Under the pieces are notes generated by a model. The model searched no databases. It saw only the letters and a list, made by a program, of their open reading frames with translations, and was not told the DNA's origin. Positions 58,268 to 64,000 of a stretch of 64,000 nt of DNA are shown in pieces (within the stretch, counting starts at the first letter, position 1; every line of letters starts with the position of its first letter). A program made the position numbers and the translations under genes. The stretch comes from Streptomyces sp. WMMB303 (lineage in GTDB: Bacteria; Actinomycetota; Actinomycetes; Streptomycetales; Streptomycetaceae), in contig NZ_JARKIN010000001.1 in the NCBI RefSeq assembly GCF_029351045.1, forward strand, positions 3,212,501 to 3,276,500, read 5' to 3'.

Positions 58268-59815
58268 GTGGCTGCCGAACCCTCCTCCACCCGCCCGGAC
58301 CGCGCCGAAGCCGGATCCGCTCCCGACGCCCGGGACACGCCCACCGAGGCCCGGGCCCCCCGCCAGCGCGGAGCCGGCGCCGCTCCGCGCACCGCCTCCC
58401 GGTGGCGCGGCCCCGGCTCCTGGCCGCGCGGGCTGCGCCCCGACCTGGCCGTCGTGGCGGCGGCCGGGGTACTGGTGACCGCGGCCGTCGTCATCGGCGG
58501 CGCCATCGAGCGGGAACACGGCACCCTGCGGGTCCACTGGCCGCCCTACTACGCCCACCTCGAACCGCACGTGGGCCCGGGCACACCGGCGGCGCTGCTG
58601 GTGGCCGGGGCCGTGCTGGGCTATGGACCCGCGCTGGCCGCGCGGCTGCGGTGGCGGCGGCTGCTGCCCGCGGTCTGGCTCGCCTCCATGGCCTGGATCT
58701 GGTCGCTGGCCATGGTCGACGGCTGGCACCGGGGCGTGGAGAACCAACTGACCTCCGCCTACGAGTACCTCCAGGAGATCGACCGGTTCGCGGACGCCGG
58801 TGCCGCGCTGCGCACCTTCACCGACCACATCCTGCTGCACTCCCCGGACAACTGGGTGCCCCATGTCGCGGGCCACCCGCCCGCCGCGGTGCTCACCTTC
58901 GTCGGACTCGACCGGGTGGGGCTCGGCGGCGGGCCGTGGGCCTCCGCGTGGGTCATCACCGTCGGCGCGTCGGCGGCGGCCGCCGTCCTGGTGGCCCTGC
59001 GCGCGCTCACCGACGAGGAGCACGCCCGCAGCGCGGCACCGTTCCTCGTCCTGGCGCCCACCGCCGTGTGGGTGGGGGTCTCCGCGGACGGCTACTTCAC
59101 CGCGGTGGCCGCCTGGGCACTGGCCCTCCTCGCCCTGGCCGCGCGGTCGGGTGCGGGCGCGGTCCGCGCGCCGCGCACCGTCGCGTTCGCCGCCGGGCTG
59201 CTGTTCGGGCTCACCTGCTACCTGTCGTACGGGCTGACCCTGTGCGCGCTGCTCGGCCTCACCGTGCTCGCGCTGGCCCGCACCCTGCGGCCGCTGCCGT
59301 GGGTACTGGCCGGGGTCGCCGTGGTGGCGGCCGCCTTCACCCTCGCGGGCTTCGACTGGTGGGAGGGCTACCGGCTGCTGACCGAGCGGTACTACCAAGG
59401 CGCCGCACGCATCCGGCCGTACAGCTATTGGGTGTGGGGCAACCTCGCCTGCGCCGTGACCGCCGCCGGACCCGCGGCCGTCGCCGGGGCGCGGCGTGCG
59501 CTGGTGTCCGCGGCACGGACCGGGCGGCAGGCCGCCGCACGGCTCCGGGCCCGTCGGCCGGGCGGCGAGCTCGCGGCGGCCGGCCCGGACAGCCGGGCAC
59601 GGCTCGCGGCGGTGGTGGCCACCGCGGTGCTGACGATCGCCGTCGCCGACCTGTCCGGCATGAGCAAGGCCGAGACCGAGCGGATCTGGCTGCCCTTCCT
59701 CACCTGGCTGCTGCCCGCGGCGGCGCTGCTGCCGCCGCGGGGCGCGCGGTACTGGCTGGCGGCCCAGGCGGCGACCGCGCTTGCGGTCAACCACCTGCTG
59801 CTGACCGGCTGGTGA
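58268..59815 (+). CDS. Polytopic membrane protein, possible GT-C glycosyltransferase
   Basis: The 515-residue protein from GTG 58268 has a disordered start and about eleven membrane segments. The first outer loop is long and has REHGTLRVHWPPYYAHLEPHVGP and later HPPAAVLTFV. The last part has MSKAETERIWLPFLTWLLPAAALL, a motif seen in actinobacterial GT39/GT87-like membrane proteins with an acidic residue near the outer face. A role in transferring a lipid-linked sugar outside the membrane fits the neighbouring GT2 and epimerase genes but is not proven. Transcription is divergent from the molybdenum oxidoreductase. Confidence 0.75.
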   Translation: MAAEPSSTRPDRAEAGSAPDARDTPTEARAPRQRGAGAAPRTASRWRGPGSWPRGLRPDLAVVAAAGVLVTAAVVIGGAIEREHGTLRVHWPPYYAHLEPHVGPGTPAALLVAGAVLGYGPALAARLRWRRLLPAVWLASMAWIWSLAMVDGWHRGVENQLTSAYEYLQEIDRFADAGAALRTFTDHILLHSPDNWVPHVAGHPPAAVLTFVGLDRVGLGGGPWASAWVITVGASAAAAVLVALRALTDEEHARSAAPFLVLAPTAVWVGVSADGYFTAVAAWALALLALAARSGAGAVRAPRTVAFAAGLLFGLTCYLSYGLTLCALLGLTVLALARTLRPLPWVLAGVAVVAAAFTLAGFDWWEGYRLLTERYYQGAARIRPYSYWVWGNLACAVTAAGPAAVAGARRALVSAARTGRQAAARLRARRPGGELAAAGPDSRARLAAVVATAVLTIAVADLSGMSKAETERIWLPFLTWLLPAAALLPPRGARYWLAAQAATALAVNHLLLTGW

Positions 59816-59915
59816 GCCGCCCCGGCTGTCACACCCGCCTTCTAGGCTGACCGGTCGAGCACTTCCGTTGCGCCGGCCGGCGCGAAACGCCGGCCGGGAA
59901 CCCAGGAGGACCAGG

Positions 59916-62288
59916 ATGCCGGCCCAGAACACGCCGCTGACACCCGCCGACGGCCACACCGTCATCGAAGTGCGCGGAGCACGCGAGAACAACCTCGCGA
60001 ACGTCTCCCTCGACCTGCCCAAGCGCAGGCTGACGGTCTTCACCGGAGTCTCGGGCTCGGGAAAGTCCTCGCTCGTCTTCGGAACGATCGCGGCGGAGTC
60101 GCAGCGGCTGATCAACGAGACGTACACGGCGTTCGTCCAGTCGTTCATGCCGAGCCTGGGCCGCCCCGACGTGGACAGCCTGCGCAACCTGAGTGCGGCG
60201 ATCGTCGTCGATCAGGAGCGGATGGGTGCCAACTCCCGCTCCACCGTGGGCACCGCGACCGACGCCTACACGATGCTGCGGATCCTCTTCAGCCGCCTGG
60301 GCACCCCGCACGTCGGCCCCGCGACCGCGTTCAGTTTCAACAGCACCGAGGGCATGTGCGCCGAGTGCGAGGGACTGGGCCGGACCACGACGATCGACAT
60401 CGAGCAGATCGTCGATGCCGGGCTGTCCGTACGCGAGGGAGCGCTCACCGCACCGGGGTTCGCGGTGGACAGCTGGTTCTGGCAGGTGGTCGTCAACTGC
60501 GGATTCTTCGACCCGGACAAGAAGGTGCGCGACTTCACCCCGAAGGAGCGGGAAGCGCTGCTGTACCAGCCGATGACGAAGGTCAAGGTCGGCACCACCA
60601 ACCTCACCTACGAGGGTGCGGTCACCCGCATCCGGCGCACCTACCTGTCCAAGGACCGGGAGGCGTTGCAGGGCCACATACGGGAGTTCGTCGACCGGGC
60701 CGTCGTCTACACCGACTGCCCGGCGTGCGGCGGCAGCCGGCTCAGCCGGGCGGCGCTCTCCTCCCGGATCGACGGGCTGAACATCGCCGACTGCGCCGCC
60801 ATGCAGATCAGCGACCTCGCCCCGTTCGTCCGCGGGCTGACCGACACCGGGGATTCCGCGGAGTCCCCGGGCTCCCCGGGCTCCGGCGGGGGGCAGCACG
60901 CGTCGAGCGGAGGGCAGGCCCATGTGGCGCCGCTGCGCGACGCGCTCTGCCAGACACTCGACTCCCTGGTCGACATCGGGCTGGGCTATCTGAGTCTGGA
61001 CCGCCCGGCGGGGACGCTCTCCGGCGGCGAGGCGCAGCGGGTCAAGATGGTGCGCCATCTCGGCTCCAGCCTCACCGACGTCACCTACGTCTTCGACGAG
61101 CCCACCATCGGCCTGCACCCGCACGACATCCAGCGCATGAACGAACTGCTGCTGCTCCTGCGCGACAAGGGCAACACCGTCCTGGTGGTCGAGCACAAGC
61201 CGGAGGTCGTCGCCATCGCCGACCACGTCGTCGACCTCGGGCCCGGCGCGGGCACCGAGGGCGGCCGGATCTGCTACGAGGGTGACGTATCCGGGCTGCG
61301 TGCCTCCGGTACGCTCACCGGCCGCCATCTCAACCACCGCGCCCGGCTGCGCGAGACGGTCCGGGAGCCCAAGGGCGCGGTCCGGATCACCGGAGCGGAC
61401 CTGCACAACCTCAAGAACGTCGACGTGGACGTCCCGCTGGGCGTCCTCACCGTCGTCACGGGCGTGGCGGGGTCCGGGAAGAGCTCGCTGATCCACGGCT
61501 ACCTGTCCGGGCGGGACGGTGTACGGGTGGCCGACCAGTCCCCCATCCGCGGCTCCCGCCGCAGCAATCCGGCCACCTACACCGGGCTGCTCGGCCCCAT
61601 CCGCACGGCCTTCGCCAAGGCCAACGGCGTCAAGCCGGCGCTCTTCTCGGCCAACTCGGCGGGTGCCTGCCCGAACTGCAACGGCATCGGGCTCGTCTGG
61701 ACCGACCTGGCGATGATGGCCGGCGTCTCCTCGGTGTGCGAGGCGTGCGAGGGCAAACGCTTCACCCCGGCGGTGCTGGAGTACACACTGCGCGGCAAGA
61801 ACATCAGCGACGTGCTGGGCATGTCGGTGGCCGAGGCGGCCGCGTTCCTCCCCACCGGGCAGGCCGCGGCGATCCTGGGCCGCCTCGCGGACGTCGGTCT
61901 GAGCTACCTGCGGCTGGGGCAGCCGCTGAACACCCTCTCCGGCGGCGAGCGCCAGCGGCTGAAACTGGCCATCCACATGGCCGAGAAGGCCGCGACCTAC
62001 GTCCTGGACGAGCCGACGACGGGGCTGCACATGGCCGATGTCGACCAACTGCTGGCGCTGCTGGACCGGCTGGTCGAGGACGGAAACTCGGTCGTCGTCA
62101 TCGAGCATCATCTGGCGGTGATGGCCCACGCGGACTGGATCATCGACCTCGGACCGGGTGGTGGACACGACGGCGGGAAGGTGCTGTTCACCGGTCCGCC
62201 CGCCGAACTCGTCACCGGTGCGGACACGCTGACGGCACAGCATCTGCGCGGCTATGCGGGTGCGGCCGCCGGGCAGCCCGCCGGCTGA
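59916..62288 (+). CDS. UvrA-like ABC ATPase (drug-resistance or repair paralogue)
   Basis: The 790-residue protein starts at ATG 59916, with AGGAGG just upstream. Two UvrA-type ABC modules are seen: Walker A TGVSGSGKSSL and TGVAGSGKSSL, signatures TLSGGEAQRVKM and TLSGGERQRLKL, and Walker B YVFDEPTIGLH and YVLDEPTTGLH. Zinc modules are CAECEGLG, CPACGG, CPNCNG and CEACEG. True UvrA has about 950 residues with a UvrB-binding domain; this shorter form resembles DrrC-type paralogues linked to resistance to DNA-binding drugs. No biosynthetic genes are nearby. A TAGGCT box (59843-59848) may be its -10. Confidence 0.9.
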   Translation: MPAQNTPLTPADGHTVIEVRGARENNLANVSLDLPKRRLTVFTGVSGSGKSSLVFGTIAAESQRLINETYTAFVQSFMPSLGRPDVDSLRNLSAAIVVDQERMGANSRSTVGTATDAYTMLRILFSRLGTPHVGPATAFSFNSTEGMCAECEGLGRTTTIDIEQIVDAGLSVREGALTAPGFAVDSWFWQVVVNCGFFDPDKKVRDFTPKEREALLYQPMTKVKVGTTNLTYEGAVTRIRRTYLSKDREALQGHIREFVDRAVVYTDCPACGGSRLSRAALSSRIDGLNIADCAAMQISDLAPFVRGLTDTGDSAESPGSPGSGGGQHASSGGQAHVAPLRDALCQTLDSLVDIGLGYLSLDRPAGTLSGGEAQRVKMVRHLGSSLTDVTYVFDEPTIGLHPHDIQRMNELLLLLRDKGNTVLVVEHKPEVVAIADHVVDLGPGAGTEGGRICYEGDVSGLRASGTLTGRHLNHRARLRETVREPKGAVRITGADLHNLKNVDVDVPLGVLTVVTGVAGSGKSSLIHGYLSGRDGVRVADQSPIRGSRRSNPATYTGLLGPIRTAFAKANGVKPALFSANSAGACPNCNGIGLVWTDLAMMAGVSSVCEACEGKRFTPAVLEYTLRGKNISDVLGMSVAEAAAFLPTGQAAAILGRLADVGLSYLRLGQPLNTLSGGERQRLKLAIHMAEKAATYVLDEPTTGLHMADVDQLLALLDRLVEDGNSVVVIEHHLAVMAHADWIIDLGPGGGHDGGKVLFTGPPAELVTGADTLTAQHLRGYAGAAAGQPAG

Positions 62289-62368
62289 GCCGGGGGCGTC
62301 ACCGGGCGCCGCGTCCTGGCGGGGTGGCGGCCAAAACCGCACGGGGACCCGGCCGCACGGGGGCGAGG

Positions 62369-63130
62369 TCACCACGAGGGCCGGGCCGACACCCCGCCGT
62401 CCAGCACGAGATCGTGCCCGTTGATCCAGCGGGCCCGCGGCGAGGCGAGGAAGACGCACGCATCCCCCACGTCCTCCGCGGTGCCCAGCCGCCCGTCCGG
62501 CGCCGCCGCGCGCCAGCGCCGCACGCCCTCGGGCCACTGCTCCTCGATCCCGTCCCGCGCCACCAGCCCGGGCGAGACGGTGTTCACCCGCACCCCGAGC
62601 GGCCCGTACTCCAGCGCCGCGGCCCGGGCGTGCGCGACGATCGCGGCCTTGGACGCGGCGTAGTGCGCATGCCCCGGCGCGGGCTGCGCCGCCTCGACGG
62701 AGGCGACGTGCGTGATACTGCCGCCGCCGCGCTCCGCCAGCAGCGGAGCCGCCGCCTGGGTGCAGCAGAAGACGCTGGAGAGGTTGGTGTCGACAACCGC
62801 GCGCCACTCCTGGACCGTCATCCCGGCCAGCTCCCGCACGGGTTGCACCCCCGCGTTGTTGACCAGCGCGCCGAGCCCCGCGGCGCGCCACCCGGCCGCC
62901 TCGGCGACCACGGCGCGGCAGCCCTCCTCCGTGGCCAGTTCACCGTGCACGGCCAGCGCTTCCCCGCCGTCCCGCTCGATCGCGGCGACGGTCGCGCGAG
63001 CGCCCGCCGGATCACCGCGGTAGTGCACCGCCACCGGCGCGCCCGCCGCCGCGAACCGCAGGGCGATGCCGCGCCCGATGCCGCCGGAGGCGCCCGTCAC
63101 CAGCACCGTGCGCGACGCCGCCGCGCTCAT
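62369..63130 (-). CDS. SDR-family oxidoreductase
   Basis: The 253-residue protein starts at ATG 63130 and overlaps the cupin gene stop by ATGA. The classical SDR motifs are TVLVTGASGGIGRGIAL (cofactor), LVNNAGVQ, the catalytic Ser in THVASVEAAQ and YAASK, and the C-terminal WINGHDLVLDGG. The cofactor site has a basic Arg after GIG, consistent with NADPH. It resembles 3-oxoacyl-ACP reductase and glucose-dehydrogenase-like SDRs; the substrate is unknown. It is translationally coupled to the cupin gene. Confidence 0.88.
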   Translation of the reverse strand: MSAAASRTVLVTGASGGIGRGIALRFAAAGAPVAVHYRGDPAGARATVAAIERDGGEALAVHGELATEEGCRAVVAEAAGWRAAGLGALVNNAGVQPVRELAGMTVQEWRAVVDTNLSSVFCCTQAAAPLLAERGGGSITHVASVEAAQPAPGHAHYAASKAAIVAHARAAALEYGPLGVRVNTVSPGLVARDGIEEQWPEGVRRWRAAAPDGRLGTAEDVGDACVFLASPRARWINGHDLVLDGGVSARPSW

Positions 63131-63708
63131 CGGGCCAGCTCCCGGATCAGCCCCGCGTGCTCGGGGTACGCGCGGGCGAGCGCCTCCGCGTCGCCGTGCT
63201 CGTAGTCCGCGTCGGTGTAGCCGGGGGCCATCGTGCAGCCGAACAGCGTCCACGTACCCGCCCGGCCTCGCGGCTCGCCGGGCCCCGGTTCGCTTGGATT
63301 CGGCCCGCCCGGTTCCGGCCCGCCCGTGCCGTGCCGGGCGACCCGGGCGCCCATCCAGGTACCGGCGGGCACCGTGAGCTGCACCTGGTGTCCCGCACCC
63401 AGCACATCGGGCCCGAGCACCGGCGTCCTCGACGTGCCCTCGGGCCCGAGCAGCAGCAGTTCCAGCGGGGAGCCCAGATAGTGGTGCCACACCTCGTCGG
63501 AGGGCAGCCGGTGCAGCGCGCAGTAGTCGTCCGGCACGTCGGTCAGCAGCATCACGATCGCGGAGCCCTCCGGCCGGCCGTCGCCGCGTTCGGGTCCCGC
63601 CCACAGCCGCCGGAACCGGCCGCCCTCGCGTGGCAGCGGCTCCAGTCCGTAGTGCGCTGCCAGTGCCTCCGCTGTCACGCGTGCCTCGTCTCCCGCCTCG
63701 CGTCGCAT
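63127..63708 (-). CDS. Cupin-type DUF985 protein
   Basis: The 193-residue protein has the DUF985 cupin pattern: YGLEPLPREGGRFRRLW, SAIVMLLTDVPDDYCALHRLPSDEVWHHYLGSPLELLLL, GHQVQLTVPAGTWMGARV and TLFGCTMAPGYTDADYEHGD. His residues of the barrel (LHRL, WHHY) may bind a metal. A Pro/Gly-rich loop interrupts it near residues 127-147. ATG 63708 is used; a GTG at codon 11 is possible. It heads a two-gene operon with the SDR. Function unknown; sugar or small-molecule isomerase activity is common for cupins. Confidence 0.85.
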   Translation of the reverse strand: MRREAGDEARVTAEALAAHYGLEPLPREGGRFRRLWAGPERGDGRPEGSAIVMLLTDVPDDYCALHRLPSDEVWHHYLGSPLELLLLGPEGTSRTPVLGPDVLGAGHQVQLTVPAGTWMGARVARHGTGGPEPGGPNPSEPGPGEPRGRAGTWTLFGCTMAPGYTDADYEHGDAEALARAYPEHAGLIRELAR

Positions 63709-64000
63709 TCCTCAGCCCTGCCCCGGCCGTGCGTGCGCCATGCGCCCTTCATGCGCCCCTCCCGGCTCCGCAGAACTCTGCTGTCACTCGGACGAGTGAG
63801 ATCGAGGCACTGAGGGGTTCGGTGTCCGCACTCCCGCCTCAGCAGCCCCAGGACATGCTTAGAGTGCACCTGTTCGGCCCCGGGCCCGGACTCCCGGACC
63901 CCGGGTTCCCGGACCCCGGCCGGACGGCCCGACCGCCGAACGGCCGAACGGTCCGACCGCCGGACGCACAGCACGCGCACATGCGACCGGCGCCAGGCGC
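63709..64000. other. Right-hand end, no gene seen
   Basis: No convincing frame is present. TAGAGT at about 63859-63864 could be a plus-strand -10 box for a gene beyond the window. The last 120 bases are rich in short CCCGGAC and CCGAACGG repeats. Confidence 0.35.

Noticed and set aside
56717-60187. 1156-codon minus-strand frame
   Set aside because: Crosses several convincing genes on both strands and has no recognisable domain.
59829-62891. 1020-codon minus-strand frame opposite the UvrA-like gene
   Set aside because: Antisense to a gene with complete ABC motifs; composition is that of a shadow frame.

Overview
This window is high-GC, densely coding DNA of a Streptomyces-type actinomycete. 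The evidence is strong third-position GC bias, GTG starts, leaderless promoters with TAnnnT -10 boxes, an AfsR-type SARP, an ORF1590-like sporulation protein, several SpoIIE-type phosphatases and a c-di-AMP riboswitch ahead of an M23 peptidase. No rRNA, tRNA, CRISPR array, transposase or integrase was seen. Most very long open frames on the opposite strand of real genes are GC artefacts and are left out.

Left flank (1-22764): a divergent MarR/MFS pair, a PAS-SpoIIE-HATPase phosphatase, a type II NADH dehydrogenase, a TetR regulator, a sigma factor with an anti-sigma-like zinc/membrane tail, a 1285-residue SARP-NTPase regulator and an orphan asparagine-synthase-like protein follow each other. 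After a 1.3 kb gap come an ORF1590-like regulator, L-2-hydroxyglutarate oxidase, TrmB and a PrsW-like membrane protease. From memory this last block, continued by the genes at 39247-42328, resembles the S. coelicolor SCO4108-SCO4114 neighbourhood.

Defence island (22919-39070): ten genes in three tightly coupled operons interrupt that block, and the sequence is visibly less GC-biased. Operon 1 (+) is Vsr, a cytosine-5 methyltransferase homologue without the catalytic Cys, and an intact cytosine-5 methyltransferase. Operon 2 (-) is one 1198-residue open frame joining a complete sigma-70 factor, an HTH and a GHKL (MORC/MutL-like) ATPase, then an unrecognised protein and a DUF6339-like protein. 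Operon 3 (+) is a NERD-nuclease SF1 helicase, DrmA, DrmB (DUF1998) and a UvrD-like ATPase. Together they look like a hybrid of DISARM and of the MORC-ATPase restriction-modification systems, without the DISARM phospholipase DrmC and with its own sigma factor. This is the strongest candidate for an undescribed system here. Two inverted repeats and a good ribosome binding site lie inside the sigma/ATPase open frame, so the ATPase may also be made separately.

Right flank (39247-64000): a PPOX/F420 protein, an aldo/keto reductase and an M23 peptidase under a ydaO c-di-AMP riboswitch; a membrane SpoIIE phosphatase; a frameshifted small membrane protein; a DUF4232 lipoprotein; a Ser/Thr kinase divergent from an ECF sigma factor with only 18 bp between start codons; and a decayed SigJ-type sigma gene. 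Then follows a sugar/cell-envelope cluster (TetR, nucleotide-sugar epimerase, histidine kinase/response regulator, GT2, DUF2064, methyltransferase, membrane protein, cytochrome-b561/molybdopterin oxidoreductase fusion, polytopic membrane protein). A shared 9-bp motif sits ahead of the epimerase and between the response regulator and the GT2 gene, suggesting one regulon. The window ends with a UvrA-like ABC ATPase and a cupin-SDR operon.
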